Origin: Rhodococcus sp. SMB37 | GTDB lineage: Bacteria; Actinomycetota; Actinomycetes; Mycobacteriales; Mycobacteriaceae | Reading direction: 5' to 3' | Assembly (NCBI RefSeq): GCF_004345605.1 | Contig: NZ_SLVY01000007.1 | Coordinates: 186,001 to 250,000, forward strand | DNA: 64,000 bases | Shown: piece by piece, positions 38,751-47,359 of the stretch | Position numbering within the stretch: the first letter of the stretch is position 1 | Layout: each line of letters starts with the position of its first letter | Made by a program: the position numbers and the translations under genes | The notes under the pieces: generated by a model | What the model was told of the DNA's origin: nothing | What the model saw: the letters and a program-made list of their open reading frames with translations, nothing else | The model's database searches: none

Positions 38751-39772
38751 GCGCGTGACTACGGCGCGAACGTCACCGGAACCTCGCCAGGAACACACCG
38801 CGTTCCAGTCGTTCTTCACGGGCACCGCCAAATACCCACGGTTCAAGAACCGGCATTCTCGCCAGTCCGCGCACTACACCCGCTCCGCGTTCCGCATCAA
38901 AACGGACGGGTTGTGGCTGGCGAAGACCACTGCGCCGCTGAAGGTGGCGTGGTCCTGGCCCGGCATCGACCTTGCCACTCTCGACCCGACAATGGTGGTT
39001 GTCTCCCGCGAGGCCGACGGGCGGTGGTTCGTGACGTTCGCCGTCGACACGTCCGATCCCGCTCCGCTTCCGGATACTGGCGAGTCGGTCGGTGTGGACC
39101 TCGGCATCAAGGACTTCGCGGTCCTCTCGACCGGGGAGAAGATCGCGAATCCGAAGCACATGGCCCGGCACGAACGCGGCCTGCGCCGCCACCAGAGGCG
39201 CCTGGCGCGGATGCAGAAAGGCTCGAACAACCGAGCCAAGCAACGCCGGAGGGTGACACGCAAGCACTCCCGTGTCCGCGATGCCCGCCGCGACTTCCTC
39301 CACAAGACCAGCACGGATCTCGTGGCGCGGTTCGACACGATCGCCGTCGAAGACCTCGCCCCGCGCAACATGGTCCGCAACCGCAGCCTGGCCAAGTCGA
39401 TCAGCGAATGCGGGTGGGGTGAGTTCCGGTCGATGCTCGAGTACAAGGCCGAGCAGGCCGGTCGCCGGTTCGTGGTGATCGACCGCTGGTTTCCCGAGCT
39501 CGCAGACGTGCAGCGTGTGCGAGTATCTGCTCGCTGTGCTATTCCTCGGGACACGCCACTGGTCGTGTCCCGACTGCGGTACCCGGCACGATCGGGACGT
39601 CAATGCCGCGAAGAACATCCTCGTCGCCGCCGGGCCGGCGGAGACACCAAACGCCTGTGGAGGCGATGTCAGACGGCACGGGTCTTCCCGTCCGCACTCG
39701 CCGGTGAAACAGGAACTCTCGGATGTGAGTCCGAGAATCCCCGTCTTTCAGGGCGGGGAGTAGTCAAGGCAG
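38751..39772 (+). pseudogene. tnpB pseudogene: 5'-truncated and frameshifted IS200/IS605-type element
   Basis: The translation from TAFQSFFTGTAKYPRFKNRH onward is TnpB. The RuvC Asp is in GVDLGIKDFAVLSTGEK and the Glu in AVEDLAPRNM. The N-terminal third is missing. An extra T in TTT (39490-39492) shifts the frame inside WFP|SSQTCSVC. The zinc-finger and final part (CPDCGTRHDRDVNAAKNI) continue in another frame to 39763. The right-end hairpin at 39739-39758 and the flanking GTCAA survive. It cannot encode a working nuclease. It is a different subtype from the copy at 234-1406. Confidence 0.85.
39739..39758 (+). repeat. Right-end hairpin of the decayed tnpB element
   Basis: CCCCGTC...GGCGGGG, the typical IS1341-type terminal stem-loop with TTTCAG in the loop, followed by GGAGTAGTCAA. 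It marks the 3' limit of the relic. Confidence 0.75.
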
Positions 39773-39778
39773 GAAGCG

Positions 39779-40651
39779 TCACGGGAGGAGGGGAAACGTC
39801 ACGCCGGTGAACTTCTCCGACAGCTCCCAGAGCCTGCGGGCGACGTCGCGGTCGCGCGCCCTGCGCGCGATCCGGGCCTGGTGCGGTGCGCCGTACAACA
39901 GCATGTCCGGTCCGATCAGACCACCGGTCATCGACGGATCCGCCGCCGCGCACACCACCGATTCGGCGCCCTGCGCGGGAGTGCGCTGCAGGACCTTCTT
40001 GCCGAAACCGAAGAGTCCGTCGAACCACGTGCCAGTGTTGCTCCCGACCTCCGTCGCGGCATAGCCGGGGTGGGCAGCGATCGCACGCAACGGCGAACGG
40101 GACTCCGCGAGGCGCCGTTCGAGTTCCAGGCTGAACACCAGGTTCGCGAGCTTGGACTGCGCATAGGCGCCGGCTCTGCTGTAGCGGCGGTGCTCCCAGT
40201 TGAGATCGTCGAGATTCAACCGGCCGAGAAGGTGGGCAGCGCTGGACACCGTGACAACGCGCGTGGTGATGCGGTCGAGCAACAATCCGGTCAGCGCGAA
40301 ATGCCCCAGGTGATTCGTGCCGAACTGCATCTCGAAACCATCCGGCGTCCGGGTCAGTGGCAGCGCCATGACCCCGGCATTGTTCACGAGTACGTCGACC
40401 GTGCGCTTACCGAGTTCGGCGGAGAACTCGTGGACCGAATCGAGGTCGGCCAGATCGAGCCGGCGCATAGACGCATTCGGGCCGATCTCCGATGCGATGC
40501 GTTCGCCCTTGGCCGTGTTGCGTCCTGCGAGCAGGACCGTTGCCCCGGCTGCGCCGAGTGAACGAGCAGTTGCTTCCCCCACACCACTGGTAGCGCCGGT
40601 CACCAAGAAGGTGACCGGCGCTACCTGTGACGCAGTGGACTCAGGCGCCAA
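39779..40651 (-). CDS. Short-chain dehydrogenase/reductase (paralogue of the 31.7 kb gene)
   Basis: A 290-residue SDR: cofactor motif [13 protein letters not shown] in [11 protein letters not shown], and active-site YAQSKLAN. It shares [11 protein letters not shown] and the C-terminal layout with the SDR at 31677-32567, so the two are paralogues. The start at 40651 overlaps the end of the upstream mycolyltransferase by 11 bases. A 16-bp hairpin lies inside its first codons, so expression from the upstream transcript may be limited. The substrate is unknown. Confidence 0.88.
   Translation of the reverse strand: MAPESTASQVAPVTFLVTGATSGVGEATARSLGAAGATVLLAGRNTAKGERIASEIGPNASMRRLDLADLDSVHEFSAELGKRTVDVLVNNAGVMALPLTRTPDGFEMQFGTNHLGHFALTGLLLDRITTRVVTVSSAAHLLGRLNLDDLNWEHRRYSRAGAYAQSKLANLVFSLELERRLAESRSPLRAIAAHPGYAATEVGSNTGTWFDGLFGFGKKVLQRTPAQGAESVVCAAADPSMTGGLIGPDMLLYGAPHQARIARRARDRDVARRLWELSEKFTGVTFPLLP
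40589..40625 (-). terminator. Strong hairpin inside the start of the SDR gene
   Basis: GGTAGCGCCGGTCACC and its exact complement form a 16-bp stem with a 5-base loop, 16 bases beyond the mycolyltransferase stop. It is placed like a terminator for that gene, yet it is also codons about 10-21 of the SDR ([13 protein letters not shown]). Confidence 0.6.
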
Positions 40652-41633
40652 TCGACGCCTTCATCATAGGGAGCATCTCCCAGAGTTCGTCCTGCCAGTA
40701 GCCCCACGTGTGGGTGCCCGTGGCGGGGAAGGAGAAGTGTGCGGAGTCGATACCGAGTGTGGCCAGGCGGACCTGGAATGCGCGGTTCTGTGCGAGTGCG
40801 AGTGCTTCGAGCCCCATCGCGTTGGCGGTGTTGAACACGCCGATCGCGGAGTTGGGACGGTCGTGCTCGCCGGGCAGGCCACTCGATGCGGCAATCCACA
40901 TCGGCAGACCACGCAGGTTCGGTGCCGCGACGAACGGGTCGTGGCGCAACCACGCCGAATCCCACGGTGGGCCCCACATGGCGTCGGAGTTGTAGCCTCC
41001 GGCGTCGAGCATCGCGATGCGGATCGCTTCACGCATGCCGGGTGCGGACAGGTTCAGGTATCCGGACAGCGAGCCTGCGAAGCCGAACTGGTCTCGGTGG
41101 TAGGCGGCGAGGATCAGTGCGGCGTTTCCGCCCATCGACAACCCGACGACCGCATTGTTGCTGCGGGAGATGCCGTAGGCGGCGGCGAGGTGATCGGGGA
41201 GATTCTGGGTGAGGAACGATTCCCACTTGTAAGTGTATTGCTGGCCGTTGATGTTGCTCGGCGCGTACCAGTCGGCGTAGAAGCTCGACTGTCCACCCAC
41301 CGGCATCACGACGTTGATGCCGTTGTCGGCGAGCCATGCGGCGTTGGTCTCGTGCTCCCAGCCGCTGACATCGTCGGTGGCGCGCAGGCCGTCGAGCAGA
41401 TACACGGCCTTGTTGCTGCCGTTGTTCGCGTGCCAGATACGCACCTTGATCTGACCGACGCCGCCGGGTGCTGCGACCCAGTCCTCGGAGAAGCGGGTGT
41501 ACGGGTCTGCAGACGCGGTTCCGGCGCCGAAACCTGCGAAGACGAGCGTGAGCGGAACCACGATCGCCGCCACGAGCAGCCGCACCAAGGCGCGCGTTCC
41601 GCGTCGCGTTCCGTTTTCGGACGAATTCGTCAC
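40641..41633 (-). CDS. Secreted mycolyltransferase (antigen 85 family)
   Basis: A 330-residue exported alpha/beta hydrolase. The signal peptide occupies about residues 1-43 ([28 protein letters not shown], cleavage after ASA). The nucleophile Ser is in GLSMGG, and the catalytic His is in [25 protein letters not shown] and [19 protein letters not shown] are antigen-85 hallmarks. It transfers mycolic acids between trehalose monomycolate and arabinogalactan or trehalose in the cell envelope. Presence of this enzyme places the organism among mycolic-acid actinobacteria. The SDR gene overlaps its end. Confidence 0.93.
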   Translation of the reverse strand: MTNSSENGTRRGTRALVRLLVAAIVVPLTLVFAGFGAGTASADPYTRFSEDWVAAPGGVGQIKVRIWHANNGSNKAVYLLDGLRATDDVSGWEHETNAAWLADNGINVVMPVGGQSSFYADWYAPSNINGQQYTYKWESFLTQNLPDHLAAAYGISRSNNAVVGLSMGGNAALILAAYHRDQFGFAGSLSGYLNLSAPGMREAIRIAMLDAGGYNSDAMWGPPWDSAWLRHDPFVAAPNLRGLPMWIAASSGLPGEHDRPNSAIGVFNTANAMGLEALALAQNRAFQVRLATLGIDSAHFSFPATGTHTWGYWQDELWEMLPMMKASIGA

Positions 41634-41778
41634 ACCAAGCTCTCCTTAAACGTCTTCCCCAGAAATCACTCTCGTCACACAATATAAGTGGACGCGAGAC
41701 TTAAGCAGGCTTGCACACAATCGTTATCCTGCAAAGCCGAAACCGAAATCGACGCCTCGGCGACTACCGTATCTTCAC

Positions 41779-42690
41779 GTGCCCGACGCTCCCCTGCCCG
41801 TCCGAGACGGACTGAATCCCACCCGTCTACGGCTTCCGGAAAACTGCATGTCAGAGACGGTAGCGGAGTATCTGTGCGCCCGTTTCCCCGACGACGCTGC
41901 ACGGATCGAAGAGAAGATCGAATCCGGTGAGGTCTTGGCCGGAGACGGAACTGTGATCTCGCGGACCAGTCCGTACGTTCCACGCACGTTCGTGTTCCTC
42001 TACCGTGATCCGCCCACTGAGACCCGCGTTCCGTTCGAAATCGACATTCTCTACCGTGACGACAATCTGCTCGTCGTCGACAAACCTCACTTTCTTCCCA
42101 CCACGCCCCGAGGATCGTGGGTCGCGGAAACCGCGCTCGTGCGGCTACGCCGCGAATTCGACCTTCCCGAACTCACACCTGCACACCGACTCGACCGTCT
42201 CACCGCAGGAGTGCTCATCTTCACCGTTCGCCGCGAGGCACGCCGCCCGTACCAGATGCTCTTCGATACCCGGATGGTCGAGAAGGAGTACGAAGCGGTC
42301 GCGCCCGCTGCGCCGCACCTCCGATTCCCCCTCGACGTGCAGAGCCGCATCGAGAAGGAACGCGGGGTGCTCCAGGCGCGTGAAGTTCCCGGCGAGGCCA
42401 ACGCCGTCACCCGCATCGACGTGCACGACGTCCAGGGCGAACGTGCGTTGTACCGGCTGTTACCGACCACCGGGAAAACACATCAATTGCGCGTACACAT
42501 GAACTCCGCGGGCATTCCCATCGTGGGCGATCCTCTCTATCCACGCGTGTACGACGTTGCACGTGACGACTATTCGTCACCGCTCCAACTGCTTGCGCGC
42601 GCGATCGAATTCGACGATCCGATCACGGGTCGGTGGACTCGCTTCACAAGCCGCAGAAACCTGGCAGCATGGGGACACAGCACCCCATGA
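41779..42690 (+). CDS. RluA-family pseudouridine synthase
   Basis: A 303-residue tRNA/rRNA pseudouridine synthase, GTG start. The catalytic Asp is in AHRLDRLTAGVLIFT. Other family motifs are ILYRDDNLLVVDKPHFLPTTP, and KTHQLRVHMNSAGIPIVGDPLYP near the end. An N-terminal extension of about 60 residues resembles an S4-like region (TVAEYLCARFPDDAARIEEKIESGEVLAGDG). It isomerises uridine in a structured RNA; the target cannot be told. The SRPBCC gene follows by 38 bases. Confidence 0.92.
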   Translation: MPDAPLPVRDGLNPTRLRLPENCMSETVAEYLCARFPDDAARIEEKIESGEVLAGDGTVISRTSPYVPRTFVFLYRDPPTETRVPFEIDILYRDDNLLVVDKPHFLPTTPRGSWVAETALVRLRREFDLPELTPAHRLDRLTAGVLIFTVRREARRPYQMLFDTRMVEKEYEAVAPAAPHLRFPLDVQSRIEKERGVLQAREVPGEANAVTRIDVHDVQGERALYRLLPTTGKTHQLRVHMNSAGIPIVGDPLYPRVYDVARDDYSSPLQLLARAIEFDDPITGRWTRFTSRRNLAAWGHSTP

Positions 42691-42728
42691 CCCCGTTGAC
42701 GGCACGGGCTTCTTGTCTTGGAGGACCC

Positions 42729-43235
42729 ATGAATCTCGGCAGCATTTCTCGTACTTATGACGGCCGAGTGGCCCTGCGCTTCGAACGCGCTTTCCCCCAT
42801 GCACCTGAGAAAGTGTGGAGTGTCATCACAAATCCCGAGTATCTCGACGCGTGGTTTCCCGCGGCGGTCGAGTGGGACCTCACTCCGGGTGCGCAACTGC
42901 AGTTCCGCACCACCGACGAACAGGTACGCCGCTTCGGTCTTCCGGCCGGGCACACAGCGAGCGGTTCGGTCCTCGTCGTGCACCCCGGACAGATGCTCGA
43001 GCTGATGTGGGACTCCGATGTCCTGCACTGGGAGCTGACACCCGACGGATCCGGCGGATGCTGGCTCACCCTCACCCACACCACGGACACCGAGGACGAC
43101 GCATACGCCCACGGCGCGGGGTGGCATGCCGGGTTCGAAGTCGTCGAGGCCCAGCTCGACGGCAGGCCGATCGATTGGTCCATGTGGGAACGTGCGGAGG
43201 AACTGGCCGAGCACTACCGCGGTCCCGGCAGCTGA
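42729..43235 (+). CDS. SRPBCC (Aha1-like START) domain protein
   Basis: A 168-residue protein starting MNLGSISRTYDGRVALRFERAF, chosen because TTGGAGGAC precedes the ATG. The fold is shown by RFERAFPHAPEKVWSVITNPEYLDAWFPAAVEWDL and by WLTLTHTTDTEDDAYAHGAGWHAGFEVVEAQLDG. The WHxGxE-type motif is typical of Aha1/AHSA1-type SRPBCC proteins. They bind hydrophobic ligands or act as activators. It probably shares a transcript with the pseudouridine synthase. The ligand is unknown. Confidence 0.87.
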   Translation: MNLGSISRTYDGRVALRFERAFPHAPEKVWSVITNPEYLDAWFPAAVEWDLTPGAQLQFRTTDEQVRRFGLPAGHTASGSVLVVHPGQMLELMWDSDVLHWELTPDGSGGCWLTLTHTTDTEDDAYAHGAGWHAGFEVVEAQLDGRPIDWSMWERAEELAEHYRGPGS

Positions 43236-43256
43236 AGTGGGCCGGTGGCCGGGCTG

Positions 43257-43784
43257 TCAGGTTTGCTCGGTGGGCACTCGCCGCCCGGCACGGTCCGTCA
43301 CTCTGGCGACGATCTCCGACGCCCACGAACCGATCTCGTCCCAATCGCGGAAGTCGCCGAGCCGAGCCCCCGTCATCCGCACGACCACGCGCTCACCGGC
43401 GCTGAGTACGGCAGGATCGATCTTGCCGGCGAAGGTCCGGTGCTCATGGGCACCGGTACGTGCCATTGCAGGCGCGACATCGTAATGATTGTTCACAGGA
43501 CGTCCCTGCTCCGCGATCGGTCCGGACGAGAAGAGGAAGACCTCGCGACTTCGCAGCGGCCCGGAGTACTCGTCGAGGAAATCTCTGGCCTCACGCAACC
43601 ACCGATTGCGGTAGACAGCGCTGCCCACGATCACGACGTCGTAGCCGGCGACGCTCGATACTGCGCCGGGCGCGCGGACATCGACGTCGGCGCCGTGATG
43701 ACGCAAGCCCGCGGCCAAGGCCGTTGCGAGTTCCGCGGTGGAGCCATGTTTGCTCGCCACCGCCACCAAAATCCTCATTCTCAC
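43257..43784 (-). CDS. Flavodoxin-domain protein (HemG-like)
   Basis: A 175-residue flavodoxin-fold protein. The FMN phosphate loop is SKHGSTAELA, followed by VVIVGSAVYRNRWLREARDFL (flavin-contacting loop) and a C-terminal helix. Members include menaquinone-dependent protoporphyrinogen oxidase HemG-like proteins and general FMN electron carriers. The initiator could be the first ATG or the one three codons later (MRILVAV). It is convergent with the SRPBCC gene. The partner is not known. Confidence 0.85.
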   Translation of the reverse strand: MRMRILVAVASKHGSTAELATALAAGLRHHGADVDVRAPGAVSSVAGYDVVIVGSAVYRNRWLREARDFLDEYSGPLRSREVFLFSSGPIAEQGRPVNNHYDVAPAMARTGAHEHRTFAGKIDPAVLSAGERVVVRMTGARLGDFRDWDEIGSWASEIVARVTDRAGRRVPTEQT

Positions 43785-43961
43785 CCTCCGGAGGCCCGCG
43801 TTTCCCCATGATCACCCGGATATCGGCAGAAGACCAGAGCACAAGTGCCCATCTCCCGAACCTCTGTGGTAGTTCACATCCCTCACTCGGGACATATCGG
43901 GAACTCGATGGCACAGTTGCACTCCAGGGAGCACTCGGTGCACACCACCGACAGGAGGACC

Positions 43962-45488
43962 ATGACGCCTGCGAGATCGACCACATCGACGTCCGAGGAG
44001 ACCGAACGCAAGTACACGGCGACACCCGACCAGAATCTGCCCGATCTGTCGGGAATTGCGGGAGTCACGTCGATCGACGTCGACACGGTCGACCTGTCTG
44101 CTCAATACTTCGACACCTCCGACCTGCAGTTGCTGCGGTCGAAGATCACCCTTCGCCGTCGCGAAGGCGGCGACGACGCGGGCTGGCATTCGAAACTTCC
44201 CGCTGGTGGCGACAGCAGGACCGAGCTTCATCACCCGTTCGCGGCCGATCATCCCACCGACGTGGTGCCCGATGCACTGCTCGGCCTGCTCCGGGGGGTC
44301 CGACGGAACCGCCCTGTAGCTCTCGCCGCGCTTCTGAACACACGACGCCACCGGCATCGGCTCCGCGGGACCGACGGTTCGCTGCTCGCGGAAGTGGTCC
44401 TCGACGACGTGACCGCGATCCGCAGCGTCGACGACGCCGAACCGCAGTGGCGGGAGATCGAGGTCGAACTCGGGCCGGAGGCCGATCTCTCGATCCTGGA
44501 TGCCGTCGAGGAGCTCCTCGTCGCGCAGGGCATCACACGCTCCCCCAGTCCGTCGAAGGTGCACCGGGTACTCGGCGATCTCATCCCGGCCCCCGAACAC
44601 CTTCGCGGTACCGCCGGATATCTGCGCGACTATCTCGCACATGAACGACAGACGCTGCTGATGTCCGACATCGCCGTACGCCGCGACGCGCCCGATGCCG
44701 TGCACAGCATGCGCAAAGCGGCCCGCCGCCTCCGCAGCGCCCTGCAGACCTACGCCGACGATTTCGCGATCGACACCGCACTCGTCGAGGAACTGCGCTG
44801 GCTCGGAAGGTGTCTGAGCCCATCCCGCGACCTCGAGGTCCAGCACGAACGTCTCGCCGATCGGGTCGCGGAGATCAGCGTCGAGCAGTATCGCGAGGCC
44901 ACACGTGCGCGCATCGACGAGTACTTCACAGCCAAGTCGGTTGCGGCGCGCTCCGAAGCGATCACCACCCTCGACTCCGATCGGTATCTGGCGCTGATCG
45001 ACAATCTCGACACACTGATCGACGAACTGTCCTCCGTGCCGAAGAAACGGGACAAGCAACGCCGGCCCAAGCCCGCAAAGCTCGCCGGGTCGATCGAGAG
45101 CCTCGCCAAGAAGGTGTCGAAGCGTGTGAACCGGGTGGCCGAGGCCCCCGACGACGCCGAGCGCGACGAACGGATGCATCGCGCACGCAAGGGGTCGAAG
45201 CGGCTGCGCTACGCGATCGAGGTGATCGCGCCGCTGCACCCGAAACGCGCCGAGCACGCGCTCGACCGGTTCGACGAGTTCCAGGATTTGCTGGGTGAGT
45301 TCCAGGACTCGGTGGTCGCCCGCGACCATCTGCTCGACATCGTGTCCGAGCAAGGGCACTCCGCCGAGTCCAGTTTCGGTCTCGGTGTTCTGCACCGGCT
45401 CGAAGCGGAGATCGGCGTGCAACAGGCCGTACACCTCGAGTCGGCATGGAAGAAGGCATACAAGTCCGCCCGTACGTTGTGGCGCTGA
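43962..45488 (+). CDS. CYTH-CHAD domain protein
   Basis: A 508-residue protein starting MTPARSTTSTSEETERKYT. The CYTH domain (about 10-200) begins with the ExExK-like ETERKY, has LRRREGGDDAGWHSKL and ends WREIEVELG. The CHAD domain (about 215-500) consists of His-rich helical repeats (VHSMRKAARRLRSALQTY; MHRARKGSKRLRYAIEVI). CYTH domains act on triphosphates or polyphosphate, and CHAD domains bind polyphosphate, so the protein probably binds or hydrolyses polyphosphate in the cytoplasm. The start has AGGAGG just upstream. A possible DosR box starts three bases after its stop. Confidence 0.9.
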   Translation: MTPARSTTSTSEETERKYTATPDQNLPDLSGIAGVTSIDVDTVDLSAQYFDTSDLQLLRSKITLRRREGGDDAGWHSKLPAGGDSRTELHHPFAADHPTDVVPDALLGLLRGVRRNRPVALAALLNTRRHRHRLRGTDGSLLAEVVLDDVTAIRSVDDAEPQWREIEVELGPEADLSILDAVEELLVAQGITRSPSPSKVHRVLGDLIPAPEHLRGTAGYLRDYLAHERQTLLMSDIAVRRDAPDAVHSMRKAARRLRSALQTYADDFAIDTALVEELRWLGRCLSPSRDLEVQHERLADRVAEISVEQYREATRARIDEYFTAKSVAARSEAITTLDSDRYLALIDNLDTLIDELSSVPKKRDKQRRPKPAKLAGSIESLAKKVSKRVNRVAEAPDDAERDERMHRARKGSKRLRYAIEVIAPLHPKRAEHALDRFDEFQDLLGEFQDSVVARDHLLDIVSEQGHSAESSFGLGVLHRLEAEIGVQQAVHLESAWKKAYKSARTLWR

Positions 45489-45491
45489 ATC

Positions 45492-45506
45492 GGGACCTAC
45501 GACCCT
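45492..45506 (+). promoter_or_regulatory. Possible DosR/DevR box upstream of the universal stress protein
   Basis: GGGACCTACGACCCT matches the DosR core GGGAC-N4-G-N-CCC-T; several outer positions of the full 20-mer differ. A -10-like TAACGT lies at 45554-45559, which would centre the box near -67, within the range of mycobacterial DosR sites. Confidence 0.45.
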
Positions 45507-45621
45507 GTCGGGAAGCGCCGACATTCCCGGGTATGCGCCGGATTCGCATGGCGTAACGTGACATCCGTAGCCGATCGGTCGCCCGTCCCCGCAGGTCGCC
45601 GTACAAGTGAAGGAGACATCG

Positions 45622-46515
45622 ATGAGCACACCGAGCACAAGCAAGGCCGTCGTTGCAGGCGTCGACGGTTCCGAGACCGCCGCGGCAGCCGCCCGGTGGG
45701 CAGGCGCCCTGGCCGCGCGCCTCGACGCGCCCCTCAAGCTCGTTCATTCGCTGCCCAGCGAAGGGATCTTCTACAGCGAAGCTGCTGTGCTGATCCAGTC
45801 CCAGATGATCGACCAGCTCGAGAAGGACGGTAAGCAGGTCCTCTCCGACGTCGCCGATCTCGTTCGCGCCGACAATCCCGGCCTAGAGGTGCAGAGCTTC
45901 ATCGGCCCCGGGCCCGCCGCCACCTCCCTTCTCGAGGCCGCCGAAGACGCTCGCGTCCTCGTCATGGGCGCCACGGGAGCGGGCAAGGTCGAGAACTTCC
46001 TGCTCGGCTCGACGGTCGTACGCGTCTCCAACCACGCACCGTGCCCGGTGGTGGTGTGGCGGGGCGACACCACCGATCCGCTTCCCAGCACCAAGCCTAT
46101 CGTCGTGGGCGTGGATGGAAGCGAACTCTCCGCTGCGGCAGTGGAATACGCGTTCGAGTACGCACAGACCCTCGGGGCACCGCTCTCGGCCGTGCACTCG
46201 TGGATCGGCGACGCCGCACTCGGTGTCGGTGCCACCGCCGCGCTGGTCGACTGGAAGGCTGTGGAGGAGTCGGAGTCGGCCGTGCTCGCCGAGTCCCTCG
46301 CAGGTCTGCACGAGAAGTATCCGGACGTCGAGGTCAGCCGCGTCATCGATCGCGGACCGGCCGCGAAGGTGCTGCTGAATCACCTGCAGGATGCGCAGCT
46401 CGCCGTCGTCGGCAGCCACGGTCGGGGCCAGTTCGCCGCCGCCCTGCTCGGCTCCACCAGCCAGAACCTTCTGCACAACGCGCCCTGCCCTGTTCTGGTC
46501 GCACGCAGGCCCTGA
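45622..46515 (+). CDS. Universal stress protein with two UspA domains
   Basis: A 297-residue tandem UspA protein. Each domain ends in an ATP-binding motif of the G-x2-G-x9-GS/T type: GATGAGKVENFLLGSTVVRVSNHAPCPVVV and GSHGRGQFAAALLGSTSQNLLHNAPCPVLV. The domain starts are AVVAGVDGSETAAAAARWA and PIVVGVDGSELSAAAVEYA. AAGGAG before the ATG decides the start. It resembles the mycobacterial Rv2005c/Rv2623 proteins of the hypoxia (DosR) regulon, and a DosR-like box lies upstream. It ends at a strong terminator. Confidence 0.92.
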   Translation: MSTPSTSKAVVAGVDGSETAAAAARWAGALAARLDAPLKLVHSLPSEGIFYSEAAVLIQSQMIDQLEKDGKQVLSDVADLVRADNPGLEVQSFIGPGPAATSLLEAAEDARVLVMGATGAGKVENFLLGSTVVRVSNHAPCPVVVWRGDTTDPLPSTKPIVVGVDGSELSAAAVEYAFEYAQTLGAPLSAVHSWIGDAALGVGATAALVDWKAVEESESAVLAESLAGLHEKYPDVEVSRVIDRGPAAKVLLNHLQDAQLAVVGSHGRGQFAAALLGSTSQNLLHNAPCPVLVARRP

Positions 46516-46536
46516 CCGAGCACCGAACGAAGACGA

Positions 46537-46571
46537 TCAGGCCCACGCCCCACTACGGGGCGTGGGCCTGA
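46537..46571. terminator. Bidirectional terminator, 15-bp perfect stem
   Basis: TCAGGCCCACGCCCC, loop ACTAC, GGGGCGTGGGCCTGA. It sits between the convergent universal stress (stop 46515) and VIT-family (stop 46584) genes. Confidence 0.88.
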
Positions 46572-46583
46572 TGCGCGAATCGT

Positions 46584-47306
46584 TCAGAGTGCAACGCCGA
46601 ATGCAGCGCCGAGTCCGTAGGTCACCGCCATGGCGAGCGCGCCCCCGAGCACGACGCGTACCACCGCGCGTCCCGGTCGCGCGCCACCCAGCCAGGCACC
46701 GACCGATCCGGTCGCGGCGAGCGCGAGCAACACCGCCACGAACGTCACTGGGATACGAACAGATTCGGTTACGAACACGATCATCAGAAGCGGCGCCAAC
46801 GCACCCGTCGTAAATGCGACCGCAGACGACAGCGCCGCGACCCACGGGTTCGCGAGCTCGGTCGGATCGATCCCCAGCTCGATCTCCGCGTGAGCGCGAA
46901 GAGCGTTGCGAGCGGTCAGTTCCTCCGCAGCCGAATGCGCAGTGGCCCTCGACAGCCCCTTGCTCTCGAGCAAGCCGGTCAGTTCTTCGAGTTCCGCTTC
47001 GGGCATCGCCTCGAGCTCGCGGCGTTCGGTCCGCAACGCGGCTCGTTCGGTGTCGCGCTGCGCACTCACCGACACATACTCCCCCAGCGCCATCGAGACC
47101 GCACCCGCAGCCAGCCCCGCCACACCGGCAACGAGAATCGTCGACCGGTCTGTGGTGGCTGCGGCAATGCCGACGACCAGGCCGGCGGTGGAGACGATTC
47201 CGTCGTTCGCTCCGAGCACCCCTGCCCGCAACCAGTTCAGCTTGGTGGCCAGACCACTGGTGTGCGGCTCTGCGGCATGGTCGGGCACTGACTCCGGTAT
47301 CGACAT
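46584..47306 (-). CDS. VIT1/CCC1-family membrane transporter
   Basis: A 240-residue membrane protein starting MSIPESVPDHAAEPHTSG. Family features are LNWLRAGVLGANDGIVSTAGLVVGIA in the first membrane helix and GAVSMALGEYVSVSAQRDTE before the cytosolic helical, Glu-rich metal-binding region (TERRELEAMPEAELEELTGLLESKGLS). Three more hydrophobic helices follow. Relatives move Fe2+ or Mn2+ out of the cytoplasm. It neighbours stress genes but no iron box was found for it. Confidence 0.88.
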   Translation of the reverse strand: MSIPESVPDHAAEPHTSGLATKLNWLRAGVLGANDGIVSTAGLVVGIAAATTDRSTILVAGVAGLAAGAVSMALGEYVSVSAQRDTERAALRTERRELEAMPEAELEELTGLLESKGLSRATAHSAAEELTARNALRAHAEIELGIDPTELANPWVAALSSAVAFTTGALAPLLMIVFVTESVRIPVTFVAVLLALAATGSVGAWLGGARPGRAVVRVVLGGALAMAVTYGLGAAFGVAL

Positions 47307-47359
47307 GATCGCCAGAGTAGAACTCACAGGCCGCTTCCGATAGAACGGCCAGGCTCACC

